DNA of 22,294 bases from a virus. The DNA lies in IMG/VR virus record IMGVR_UViG_3300037333_000017, positions 1 through 22,294 of that record; one strand, given 5' to 3'. Below the pieces are notes generated by a model that was given only the letters and a program-made list of their open reading frames with translations, was not told the DNA's origin and did not search any database. A program made the translations under genes and the position numbers. Each line of letters starts with the position of its first letter. Positions within the stretch are counted from its first letter, which is position 1. Positions 8,237 to 15,046 of this stretch are shown here, piece by piece.

Positions 8237-8856
8237 TGGAACTAACAAAGAACAGAGTTTACAAAAGAATATTAGTTGGGTTAGATAAAGACGGAAGTCT
8301 CGAGAACCTTAGAGCGGTAGCGAAAACAATAACGCTACCAGGTGAGTTTGTAAAACTAGTAGAAGATGACAATGTGGAAGAAGAACTACTCGAAGTAGCT
8401 ATATTGAAACTAAAGAACTACGTAGAGTCTCTTATTTCTACATACAAACCAAGTATGCCGGAAGAAGTCTTAGAGGTAGTCATAAGAGCAGCTAAAGAAT
8501 TGCAGGACCCAAAAGAAGAGTTTAAGGACCGCGCTAAAGAGACCCTAGATATTAGCACGGCTAATGCCGTAGCTAGATTGACAGCCATATTAGTGAACGT
8601 AACGCCTGTCTATAATGAACTCGCATCAGATTCTGCAAGGGAGTCATTGGTCAAAACACTACATGCCAACATAGAAACAATAGAACTCGACATATATGTG
8701 ACAGAGGGATTAGGTTTAGTGAACGAGTGTCTGAACAATGACGAATCTCCGTTCGGCTTTATAGCAGACAAGATATATACACTATGTAAGACTATAGACG
8801 TATTAAAAGTAGAGGAACTCTTAAGAGATGTTTCGGACAAAGGAGCGCATGTTTAG
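8236..8856 (+). CDS. Acidic helical hypothetical protein, 206 aa
   Basis: It starts in a TAATG overlap with AAAGGA upstream. It is almost entirely charged helix (long runs of Glu, Lys and Leu, no Trp), with no membrane segment. The size and composition fit an assembly chaperone or a tail-tube-related small protein, but no motif supports either. The stop codon (8854-8856) lies inside the left arm of a 30-bp perfect palindrome. Confidence 0.72.
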   Translation: MELTKNRVYKRILVGLDKDGSLENLRAVAKTITLPGEFVKLVEDDNVEEELLEVAILKLKNYVESLISTYKPSMPEEVLEVVIRAAKELQDPKEEFKDRAKETLDISTANAVARLTAILVNVTPVYNELASDSARESLVKTLHANIETIELDIYVTEGLGLVNECLNNDESPFGFIADKIYTLCKTIDVLKVEELLRDVSDKGAHV

Positions 8857-8886
8857 GCCTAGGCCTAAACATGCGATATGATCATG
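8839..8886 (+). promoter_or_regulatory. Shine-Dalgarno, 30-bp perfect palindrome, start codon: hairpin-bridged translation start
   Basis: AAAGGAG (8839-8845) is followed at once by a perfect 30-bp palindrome (8846-8875, centre CCT|AGG). The only start codons of the next gene come after it (ATG 8878 and ATG 8884). No other ribosome binding site precedes those ATGs. If the palindrome folds, the gap from GGAG to ATG 8884 is eight bases, a normal spacing. This is analogous to T4 gene 38, where a hairpin brings the Shine-Dalgarno to the start. No T-run follows, so it is not a terminator. Confidence 0.65.
8849..8881 (+). CDS. Possible 10-codon leader ORF across the palindrome
   Basis: An ATG three bases after AAAGGAG opens a short frame (MFRPRPKHAI, then TGA at 8879-8881). 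It spans the whole palindrome, and its stop overlaps the ATG at 8878 as ATATGA. Translation of it would melt the hairpin and deliver terminating ribosomes to the next gene. It is an alternative to the hairpin-bridging model. The spacing of three bases is tight, so it may not be translated. Confidence 0.25.
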   Translation: MFRPRPKHAI

Positions 8887-10206
8887 GCTGATAATTTTAT
8901 AAGCGGTGAAGTATTATCAATCAGTGCTGCAGGAGCGTTTAAAGACCTAACGGCCACGTATAGGGCTATTATACATATTGACGATAGTCTCACGTTAGAG
9001 GTACCTATAGTAGAGCATGTAGACATACACAGGGATTATAATACGAACACATTCGATGTTGTTACGATAAGACTAATGCTCCCTTTAGGAGATGTGGTAA
9101 AGAAACTGTACCCAAAACGAGAAAAGCTAAAAATAACATTAATAAACAAGACACTTGCTGAGACCATACGGACGACATATGTTATGATATTGACAAAACT
9201 CGACCCACACCTTAAGGTAGATAACTATAACAATGAAACGCACGGGTCCTTAAATGGTAATTTTACAGTAATAGAAGCAGAATGTAAACCGTTAAATTTC
9301 AATACTCTAAAAAGCATAAGTGTTGGAGGAGTGTATGTTGGTACTATGAAAGATGTGCTCATCTCTGCAATAACGTATAACATAGCAGAAGCCGGACTAG
9401 ACATAGCCGTTAACGTTATCGAGGTAAATAACAGTAGGTTGTATGAGCAAATCGTAATACCTACCAATGTTACGACTTTGAACATTGTCGACTATCTCCA
9501 GAAAACGTATGGCGTCTATAATGGAGGCATAGGGATCTATCTTCAGAAATACCATGGGAGGGATACGTTATTTATATATCCGCTCTATCGCATGGACCTA
9601 TTCTTACATATGGATGAACTATTGCAAGTGACCAATGTAAATAGGACGTTACTGAATGGTATAGATAGTACGTATGGGATGTCTGGCAATACCCTTAAGA
9701 TACTCGTTCCTAAATCGGCACAGGTAGACGACGTTGGTAATGCGAGATTATTGACAAGTGGTACAACGGTTAGTGTAACGGATACTCACACCATAAACAA
9801 ACGCCCTATTGAGGTTAGCGAAGATAAATTAAAGGGGATGGGTAGTGAGACAACAAGAATACAGACGCATAAAGACGTGGGCGAAAACGCACTCACAGTA
9901 CACACTAGTCCGACAGCAAATAATTATGAGAAGCGGTCTGCTGTGCTAAAGAATGATAACACCAGGGTCCTTGTCACGTGGTCTAATAGCAACGCTAGGT
10001 TAATACGCCCATTCATGGCTGTATCGTTTGTAAAAGAGAAGGACGGGGACGTACAGAGATATAACGGAGTAGTTACAGGGTGTCATATTGTTACCGATAC
10101 ACCATCGAAGATGGAGGCAACAGTAATAAGTCTTCAGTTAAGTATCGAGCCGGCTCCCGGAATAACGAATTCTAGTTTATCATTCAGTAAGTTATTTCAA
10201 TACTGA
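8884..10206 (+). CDS. Putative baseplate hub protein (gp27 / gpD-like), 440 aa
   Basis: I use ATG 8884 (MADNFISG), which is well spaced from the Shine-Dalgarno if the hairpin folds. ATG 8878 adds two residues. The first ~135 residues look like a beta-barrel domain. Residues 190-236 read IVIPTNVTTLNIVDYLQKTYG, then VYNGGIGIYLQ and LFIYPLY. From memory this resembles the second barrel region of gp27/late-control-D-like hub proteins of jumbo phages. The hub sits at the centre of the baseplate and joins tail tube to spike. The C-terminal ~150 residues are hydrophilic and less distinctive. The family call is motif recall plus context and needs profile comparison. Confidence 0.6.
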   Translation: MADNFISGEVLSISAAGAFKDLTATYRAIIHIDDSLTLEVPIVEHVDIHRDYNTNTFDVVTIRLMLPLGDVVKKLYPKREKLKITLINKTLAETIRTTYVMILTKLDPHLKVDNYNNETHGSLNGNFTVIEAECKPLNFNTLKSISVGGVYVGTMKDVLISAITYNIAEAGLDIAVNVIEVNNSRLYEQIVIPTNVTTLNIVDYLQKTYGVYNGGIGIYLQKYHGRDTLFIYPLYRMDLFLHMDELLQVTNVNRTLLNGIDSTYGMSGNTLKILVPKSAQVDDVGNARLLTSGTTVSVTDTHTINKRPIEVSEDKLKGMGSETTRIQTHKDVGENALTVHTSPTANNYEKRSAVLKNDNTRVLVTWSNSNARLIRPFMAVSFVKEKDGDVQRYNGVVTGCHIVTDTPSKMEATVISLQLSIEPAPGITNSSLSFSKLFQY

Positions 10207-10225
10207 ATTATTGTGAGGAGTTAAT

Positions 10226-10540
10226 ATGTTAAAGAATATTGATAGGAGTACATCATACATTAGAGAAAGCTATGGTACAACGAACTCTAATGTATGGTTC
10301 CATGACTACGATTTCGATCAGGAGGCCGGTTATCCGTCAGACAGCGCGGCAGCGAACCTGAGTAAGATGACAACAAAGAGAGAGATTATAGGGATAGAAG
10401 GCAAAGAGAAAGATGAGTTTAAAAGACATAATATCGATACGTTATTTGGTCCTATAAACTCTATAGGGTATTGTGAGTACATGTTAGATGCTCCGTCCTT
10501 AGATGAAGTACTGGACGACGTCATGTTACATCTAAACTAA
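10226..10540 (+). CDS. Small hypothetical protein, 104 aa
   Basis: The ATG follows GAGGAG with a 6-base spacer, directly after the hub-like gene. It is acidic, with no membrane segment and no recognised family. T4-type hub genes are often followed by small baseplate or spike genes, so such a role is conceivable, but the sequence shows no spike-type repeat. Confidence 0.65.
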   Translation: MLKNIDRSTSYIRESYGTTNSNVWFHDYDFDQEAGYPSDSAAANLSKMTTKREIIGIEGKEKDEFKRHNIDTLFGPINSIGYCEYMLDAPSLDEVLDDVMLHLN

Positions 10541-10615
10541 AACGGAAACATATAATATATATGACTAACTAGATGCGCCGTAAGGCTAACTAAATTAAAA
10601 CAAAAGGATAAAAAG
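10541..10615 (+). promoter_or_regulatory. Possible promoter: TATAATATATA motif ahead of the 668-aa gene
   Basis: TATAATATATA at 10551-10561 is the reverse complement of TATATTATATA, found ahead of the genes at 14519 and 18104. CTAACTA is repeated directly around a small GCC-GTAA-GGC stem. AAAAGGATAAAAAG precedes the ATG. The motif contains TATAAT but has no good -35 box, so it may be a phage-specific promoter or simply AT-rich spacer. Confidence 0.3.
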
Positions 10616-12622
10616 ATGAAAAAACTAGATAGAATGGAGATGCAACAAGACCTCCTACGAGGTAACTACGATGGAGTAGTGGGCACCCTAGACGTAGAAG
10701 TAGGAACAAGGCTGTATAATAAGAGGACATCAGCCTTATTGATAAACGGTACAACATCCGTCTATCACGAGGAGGGCATAGTCAATGTACCAGCCTCCCA
10801 AATAATATACATACCACACTCTAAAAAGAATGAGGAAGACGGAAGAGGATACGTCTTTATCAATGGAAACGGAGAGGTGGTTAGACTTAGACAACATTAT
10901 GACGGAGAGATAAAAGAGACTATTCTACCGTCAGATGTTAAATTCACAACTGTATATAGTCATGGAACACTAGACTCTGACGTCTTATATCTGACGTCAG
11001 AAAATGACGTATATGAGAGATCGCACGGATTTTTTGTGCCCAGTACAAGGGAATGCCCTATTGCGGGCATTGTAAAAAAGATAAACGACCTAGGGTATGT
11101 CGCATCTAATGCAGACGTACGCATAGACAGAGAGATAATAGGCGGTGACATAAAGTACCTTGTCGTTCTGAGAGACGAACATTCTAGGTTCAGATTATTC
11201 GTTAGACTTAAAAACGACCACTTAGAAGAGATTTTTGATACTTCTGAATTTGTAGCAAGATTCAAGGTCGGTAGAAATACCGTGGTTGAAACGCCATGTT
11301 TCAGAGCGTCCGGAATTATGTCGTATGACTCAAAAACAGTCGAGACGATAAGAACGTTCGCCGCAGAGGAACTAAAAAAGACACACCAGGAGAAACGTAT
11401 AGAGTGTGACTCGCGTATGCGCGCCGTAATCATAGGTACGACGATAATGACGATGACGTCGATGACTAGTGAGATGAGGATAGTAAGATATATTAAGAAT
11501 AAGGTTTCGTCATTCCTATCTTCCAGAAACTTCAAAACTTCTGAAATACCTTACATAAATGAGGTGATAACAAAGACGAACAACGCGTATAACCTAACTG
11601 CGGGCAAGATAGGTGAAATAAAGATTGCGCCAGCGAACGTAATCTACGAGTTACTCGTTAGCAATCCAGATGTACTGAAGGTATTCGGTATAAAAGAGAA
11701 GAAAATAACGGCTAGTCCCTTGAGCGTACCTACAGAGGACGCGAATGTATTCAAGAACACAAAGAAACTCTTAGAGACACTAGAGGAGTCCCTATTCGAA
11801 AGAGGTATCGTCATAACGCTCTTTAAAAGAAAAAAGACGCTTATCCCTAGAACGTCATTCCTGTCGTCAGACCCAACACTAGAAAGCGACGCTATGTTAG
11901 ACTTTATGATAGCCGTGGATGCCACACACAAACGCGGGGGATCATTTAGAACGGCATATACTACCGATGGACTAATAATCGAGTCGGATAACAAGTTCAT
12001 GCACTTACGCGAGTTGTCCGGAGTCTACACGCCATACGTCATAACAACGGAAGAAGATGAGATAATATCTAACCACGTTGTTAGTAACCGTACACTCATT
12101 TATACGACAAGTACGGGAAAAGACACCGTATTAAACCTACTCGACCTTGTAGACATGTCAAAAAGGAGAGTGAAAATACCTGTCTTAGTAAAGGTTGACG
12201 CGCAACCGTACGGTGGATTTGATATTCGCGTTCTAAACAGAGACGTTGTGATGACTCCTATATGTAGTAAAACTGCGAAGCCACTATCACCTGCAATGAG
12301 AGTAACACTACTGCCTGATAACACCTTAGAAGTGTCAGAAGCACATGTACCGAATAGCGAAGTATTCGATAATCTACCGGATTTCGACTATCGCTATAGC
12401 GTCATAAAGAGAAGTGGAGATACATACGCGGCGATACTTAAGAAGTTAGATGGTCCAGGGTATAATAGAGTCGTACTCAAGAATGGTAAACTAAAGTCAT
12501 TTCCAAGAAGAGTACTTAACGACATAAAGATAGTTTATAGAAGGGACGGTAATGACATTGTCCTGAATATGGAGAGCCCATACTTGCTAGACACACTAAA
12601 AGGAGATATAAATGAAATTTAA
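10616..12622 (+). CDS. Large virion-type protein, 668 aa, unknown role
   Basis: This is the longest gene in the window. It has a good ribosome binding site (AAAGGA). The first ~220 residues and the last ~250 are rich in alternating hydrophobic/polar beta strands with repeated short turns (for example FINGNGEVVRL and TDGLIIESDNKFMHL). The middle (about 240-400) is helical and lysine-rich. By eye this could be a beta-propeller-like or fibre-associated layout, but I see no regular repeat period and no known motif. There is no signal peptide. Its stop lies inside the next gene's start region (11-base overlap). Confidence 0.75.
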   Translation: MKKLDRMEMQQDLLRGNYDGVVGTLDVEVGTRLYNKRTSALLINGTTSVYHEEGIVNVPASQIIYIPHSKKNEEDGRGYVFINGNGEVVRLRQHYDGEIKETILPSDVKFTTVYSHGTLDSDVLYLTSENDVYERSHGFFVPSTRECPIAGIVKKINDLGYVASNADVRIDREIIGGDIKYLVVLRDEHSRFRLFVRLKNDHLEEIFDTSEFVARFKVGRNTVVETPCFRASGIMSYDSKTVETIRTFAAEELKKTHQEKRIECDSRMRAVIIGTTIMTMTSMTSEMRIVRYIKNKVSSFLSSRNFKTSEIPYINEVITKTNNAYNLTAGKIGEIKIAPANVIYELLVSNPDVLKVFGIKEKKITASPLSVPTEDANVFKNTKKLLETLEESLFERGIVITLFKRKKTLIPRTSFLSSDPTLESDAMLDFMIAVDATHKRGGSFRTAYTTDGLIIESDNKFMHLRELSGVYTPYVITTEEDEIISNHVVSNRTLIYTTSTGKDTVLNLLDLVDMSKRRVKIPVLVKVDAQPYGGFDIRVLNRDVVMTPICSKTAKPLSPAMRVTLLPDNTLEVSEAHVPNSEVFDNLPDFDYRYSVIKRSGDTYAAILKKLDGPGYNRVVLKNGKLKSFPRRVLNDIKIVYRRDGNDIVLNMESPYLLDTLKGDINEI

Positions 12623-12908
12623 AAGACTGAGTGATAATAGGTTCGAATTAGATAGGGACATAAGTCCCCTAATGGATGCGACTAACGAAGCCGTGAGTAG
12701 GGCATTGAATGTAGAGATCGGTGACGGACTACCAGTGTCTATATCTATAAGGCAGTTAGTACTATATAAAATAGCCAGCGAGTTCGTAACTCTAGAGAGT
12801 GTCGTTAAAGGGATACCATATACCGTATTCATAAAACACAACGGAGAGATGCTAGAAGCAAACATCGCGCAACTACCGAATGGAGATACGGTCTACGCAA
12901 TAAACTGA
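12612..12908 (+). CDS. Small hypothetical protein, 98 aa
   Basis: It overlaps the 3' end of the previous gene by 11 bases. AAAAGGAGATATAA precedes the ATG, which indicates coupled translation. It appears as a compact alpha/beta protein with no membrane segment and no recognised family. It ends two bases before a strong terminator, so it is the last gene of the operon begun at 5129. Confidence 0.72.
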   Translation: MKFKRLSDNRFELDRDISPLMDATNEAVSRALNVEIGDGLPVSISIRQLVLYKIASEFVTLESVVKGIPYTVFIKHNGEMLEANIAQLPNGDTVYAIN

Positions 12909-12909
12909 G

Positions 12910-12958
12910 CAATAGCTACACTAGGTACCGCGAGGTACCTAGTGTGTTATTGTTTTTT
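12910..12958 (+). terminator. Rho-independent terminator with GCGA tetraloop
   Basis: ACACTAGGTACC (12918-12929) pairs perfectly with GGTACCTAGTGT (12934-12945) around GCGA, a GNRA-type loop. After a small internal loop, CAATA and TATTG add five pairs. TTTTTT follows at 12953-12958. It closes the long plus-strand operon. Confidence 0.9.
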
Positions 12959-13119
12959 CTTTAAAGGATAATTCAATGCAGGTGGAGCATTGTAGAAAAA
13001 GAGTATGCGAGCGAGTCTGGAGACTATTGTAGGAGGTCTCCGTTACGAAAGAGGGCAAAACGTATAACTCGCTCAATATAAAGAGTGTTTCCATTGAAAA
13101 TAAATTGAAGGACAATAGA
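12959..13119 (+). ncRNA. Structured leader with possible three-way junction
   Basis: This 161-base gap between a terminator and the next start is more structured than other leaders here. CAATGC (12974-12979) pairs with GCATTG (12987-12992). GAGCGAGT (13009-13016) pairs with ACTCGCTC (13067-13074) and encloses two hairpins. One is GGAGAC/GTCTCC (13019-13024 with 13036-13041). The other is a weaker TACG/CGTA (13044-13047 with 13061-13064). Together they make a three-way junction. No conserved riboswitch or ribozyme core was recognised and it is not a tRNA. A cis-acting mRNA leader is the likeliest reading; an independent small RNA is possible. Confidence 0.45.
12976..13032 (+). CDS. Possible 18-codon upstream ORF
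   Basis: AAAGGA (12963-12968) lies seven bases before this ATG. It encodes MQVEHCRKRVCERVWRLL and ends at TAG 13030-13032, which falls in the loop of the GGAGAC/GTCTCC hairpin. The frame continues without another stop into the main gene at 13120. It could be a leader peptide, a relic of a longer N-terminus, or a chance ORF. Its translation would disrupt the junction described for this leader. Confidence 0.3.
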   Translation: MQVEHCRKRVCERVWRLL

Positions 13120-14352
13120 ATGTACGGAAATAACATAATAAAACTATTTGAAGACTATGTGGAAAACCCTATAAACTATACAAAGTTATATAAGGACCTT
13201 AAGGGTCATACGTTAAAATGGATGTATAGATCGAAAGACCATATAGAGTTTATGTCATCTAATCTCATAGGTGTACATACTGTAAAGTACACGATAGATG
13301 ATGAAAATGACTTCTTCTCTATATTCGATATAGATAAGATAAGTATAAAGAAAGATATAGATAGTCTAAAGGATATTAATCCAGCATGGAAAGTATCATC
13401 TAACCCTAGATACCTAACGGTAATGTATGTAATACATAAGGCGCTATCGGACAAAGCTAGTAAAGACTTAAAACATGACAAGCACCTACAGGAGAAATTA
13501 ATAAAAGAAATAAACCTTATATTCTCTATACAGGTCTATACTAGTTTGATGGTGACGTACTACAGATACGCACTAGATGAGAACATTGCAAGTACCGTGT
13601 TCGAAAATTTACCATATAGGTTTATTCTTAAGAAAGAGGGATCCTGGAAGAGAACGTTTGATTATTTCTCTCAGTATGTATTACCGAAAGGAACCCATGA
13701 AAAGAAGTTAGTTAGATTCCACACGAAAGACGCTATGGACGTAACTGCAGATATGCAAGGTAAAATAAGAAGTACGGTTATAGAACTAACACGAGTCGTC
13801 CATAATACGATAGACGCTCACAACGCTAGAGAGTCTAGGGGTAACCTAACGTTAAACGAAGAGGGTGAGGAGGAGTTACTAGACGTTATTAACGGAAATA
13901 AGGTCTATCATAATGCATTAACAGACATCATATATAGAGAGAATGAGTTTGTTAAGAAGGACTATGTTGGTATGATGAAAGAACTATACCCTAACCTCTA
14001 TGAGAAGGAATTACTATTCACACTATCTCACATGTCTAAGAATTACCTTAAACATAAAAAGGAGATAGATGATCTCATAGAGGACTGCCTTAATGCGAAC
14101 ATAAAATACCTATATAGAAGTAAACTCTATCCTCCTTACGATAAGAACGTTATTGACGTTATACGGTTCCTAAGAGGATTCTGGATAAACAGTAAGGTGA
14201 ACGATGAATATAACGTGAGGTTTAAGAAGAACTGTAAGTCATATGTAAGAATGGCCACAGGTAAGAAGACCGAAAGAGTCATAGCGACAGTAGTGATAGC
14301 TGTGGCGATATATTTCATGCTCATGGCTATAGATAACAGTAGAAGAAAATAA
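13120..14352 (+). CDS. C-tail-anchored membrane protein, 410 aa, unknown role
   Basis: I start at ATG 13120 (MYGNNIIKLFE), seven bases after AAGGA, in preference to the in-frame TTG at 13105. The protein is helical and rich in Lys, Tyr and Ile. Its one clear hydrophobic segment is residues 387-404, right at the C-terminus, followed by a basic tail (SRRK). This is a tail-anchored layout, with the body on the cytoplasmic side. There is no signal peptide. Its own leader and flanking terminators make it a separate transcription unit, unlike the virion operon upstream. It may act on the host membrane or in assembly; the family is unknown. Confidence 0.75.
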   Translation: MYGNNIIKLFEDYVENPINYTKLYKDLKGHTLKWMYRSKDHIEFMSSNLIGVHTVKYTIDDENDFFSIFDIDKISIKKDIDSLKDINPAWKVSSNPRYLTVMYVIHKALSDKASKDLKHDKHLQEKLIKEINLIFSIQVYTSLMVTYYRYALDENIASTVFENLPYRFILKKEGSWKRTFDYFSQYVLPKGTHEKKLVRFHTKDAMDVTADMQGKIRSTVIELTRVVHNTIDAHNARESRGNLTLNEEGEEELLDVINGNKVYHNALTDIIYRENEFVKKDYVGMMKELYPNLYEKELLFTLSHMSKNYLKHKKEIDDLIEDCLNANIKYLYRSKLYPPYDKNVIDVIRFLRGFWINSKVNDEYNVRFKKNCKSYVRMATGKKTERVIATVVIAVAIYFMLMAIDNSRRK

Positions 14353-14397
14353 CGTCTAGTGCCGTTTTCGGCACTAGATGTGTTCTCATTTTTTTTT
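14353..14397 (+). terminator. Hairpin terminator after the membrane-protein gene
   Basis: CGTCTAGTGCCG (14353-14364) pairs with CGGCACTAGATG (14369-14380) around TTTT, with one G-U pair. Nine T follow at 14389-14397 after an 8-base gap, longer than usual. It starts right after the TAA stop at 14352. Confidence 0.8.
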
Positions 14398-14518
14398 ACT
14401 TATATATTATATATTCGGTTAAACTAGATTATGACCTTAATGGTTTGGTACTATAGCGATATGGTACGACTCTCTATATGCTTTCATGGGTGTATAGAAT
14501 AATAATAAAGGAGTAAAC
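14398..14518 (+). promoter_or_regulatory. Promoter-like AT motif and leader hairpin of the palindrome-rich gene
   Basis: TATATTATATA (14403-14413) follows the upstream terminator directly and recurs at 18055-18065, so it is a candidate phage promoter element. The leader then has GTACTATA/TATGGTAC (14448-14455 with 14460-14467), an 8-bp RNA stem with one U-G pair and a GCGA loop. AAAGGAG (14507-14513) precedes the ATG by five bases. This puts the gene in its own monocistronic unit between two terminators. Confidence 0.4.
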
Positions 14519-15046
14519 ATGAAAAATAAAAATAAAACTAGAAAATCGACTCCGACAAAAACAACGACCATAATCCCCGTCGGAGAGGCGTACACCGACA
14601 GAGATGTGTACGTAGAGTCTCTACGTACATTGGAAAAACGCGAGACGCTTCGTCTCGCGAGACTGTTGGAAGAGTTGCTAGGAGAGGCATGCCTCTCCGC
14701 GTCAGCGCGCGCATGGAGAGGAATAAGCGCAGCGAAGGCTGCGTTCGAGAGCGCAGTTAGAGGTGATCCGCGCGCTGAATTCGTTGATATCGATGCGACG
14801 GGATCTTCCGATCCCGTCGCATCGATAAAACGTTTGAGAGAAAGCCTACAGAGAAAAGGAGATGAAAGTCTAAACAATTTGAAGAAAAAAATAGACGTTA
14901 TAGACGCTGAAACCTCAGACCCTGACACGGTAGAGCCGTGTGTACCATCCGGTACACACGAACTAAAACCTAAACCGACACGAACAGTTAATGTGGTTCG
15001 CGGCGGAGGGCTAGACCTCTCTGCCCTCCGCCGCGCGAGAACATAA
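14519..15046 (+). CDS. Hypothetical protein, 175 aa, in a palindrome-studded coding sequence
   Basis: The start is supported by AAAGGAG with ideal spacing. The product has a basic Thr/Lys-rich N-terminus (1-20), an Ala/Leu/Arg-rich helix (about 30-82), a second charged helix (103-130), a Pro/Thr linker (132-158) and a Gly/Arg end. There is no membrane segment and no recognised family. The coding DNA is visibly more GC- and CpG-rich than its neighbours and contains at least seven strong inverted repeats plus a longer-range stem, listed separately. Because of that symmetry an antisense frame is also open, but it has no ribosome binding site. The gene may be a real protein with inserted palindromes, or a structured RNA that is also translated. 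Confidence 0.65.
   Translation: MKNKNKTRKSTPTKTTTIIPVGEAYTDRDVYVESLRTLEKRETLRLARLLEELLGEACLSASARAWRGISAAKAAFESAVRGDPRAEFVDIDATGSSDPVASIKRLRESLQRKGDESLNNLKKKIDVIDAETSDPDTVEPCVPSGTHELKPKPTRTVNVVRGGGLDLSALRRART
14550..14585 (+). repeat. Inverted repeat 1 of the array (7-bp arms)
   Basis: CTCCGAC (14550-14556) and GTCGGAG (14579-14585) are separated by 22 bases. It is the weakest and most open member of the array, near the start of the gene. Confidence 0.5.
14607..14629 (+). repeat. Inverted repeat 2 of the array (11-bp arms)
   Basis: TGTACGTAGAG and CTCTACGTACA flank a single T. All 11 pairs are perfect. It is in frame with the protein and encodes parts of VYVESLRTL. Confidence 0.85.
14639..14659 (+). 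repeat. Inverted repeat 3 of the array (9-bp arms)
   Basis: CGCGAGACG and CGTCTCGCG flank CTT, with nine perfect pairs. It begins ten bases after repeat 2. Confidence 0.85.
14681..14698 (+). repeat. Inverted repeat 4 of the array (18-bp perfect palindrome)
   Basis: GGAGAGGCATGCCTCTCC is a perfect palindrome without spacer, centred on the SphI-type GCATGC. Confidence 0.85.
14702..14778 (+). repeat. Longer-range stem enclosing repeat 5 of the array
   Basis: TCAGCGCGCG (14702-14711) is the exact reverse complement of CGCGCGCTGA (14769-14778). Inside, CGCAGC (14728-14733) pairs with GCTGCG (14738-14743) around GAAG, extended to 8 bp in RNA by a G-U and an A-U pair. A competing CTGCG/CGCAG pairing is also present. 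Confidence 0.7.
14788..14827 (+). repeat. Inverted repeat 6 of the array (18-bp arms)
   Basis: The strongest member. Eighteen bases (14788-14805, beginning TATCGATGCG and ending GGGATC) are perfectly complementary to 14810-14827 around the 4-base loop TTCC. It encodes IDATGSSDPVASI in frame. Confidence 0.9.
14925..14960 (+). repeat. Inverted repeat 7 of the array, two competing hairpins
   Basis: CGTGTGTACC (14937-14946) pairs perfectly with GGTACACACG (14951-14960) around ATCC. An overlapping hairpin, ACACGG (14925-14930) with CCGTGT (14936-14941), uses some of the same bases. The two folds are therefore mutually exclusive. Confidence 0.8.
14999..15035 (+). repeat. Inverted repeat 8 of the array (13-bp GC-rich arms)
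   Basis: CGCGGCGGAGGGC and GCCCTCCGCCGCG flank an 11-base loop. All 13 pairs are perfect and nearly all G-C. GTT/AAC outside (14996-14998 with 15040-15042) may extend it past a bulge. It covers the last codons of the gene. Confidence 0.88.

Noticed and set aside
8846-8875. 30-bp palindrome as a terminator
   Set aside because: No T-run follows on either strand, and the next gene begins immediately with no other start signals.
13004-13075. tRNA-like element from the 8-bp stem and length of about 70 bases
   Set aside because: There is no T-arm GTTCRA sequence, no anticodon arm in place, and only two inner hairpins.
12959-13119. Hammerhead or other self-cleaving ribozyme
   Set aside because: The CTGATGA and CGAAA core elements are not in the required positions.
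12976-13120. UAG recoding in this phage
   Set aside because: UAG clearly ends several genes here (for example at 293, 5052, 8856 and 17167), so the in-frame UAG is at most a local event.
14519-15046. CRISPR-like or direct-repeat array
   Set aside because: The arms differ from one another in sequence. They are separate inverted repeats, with no repeated unit or uniform spacing.
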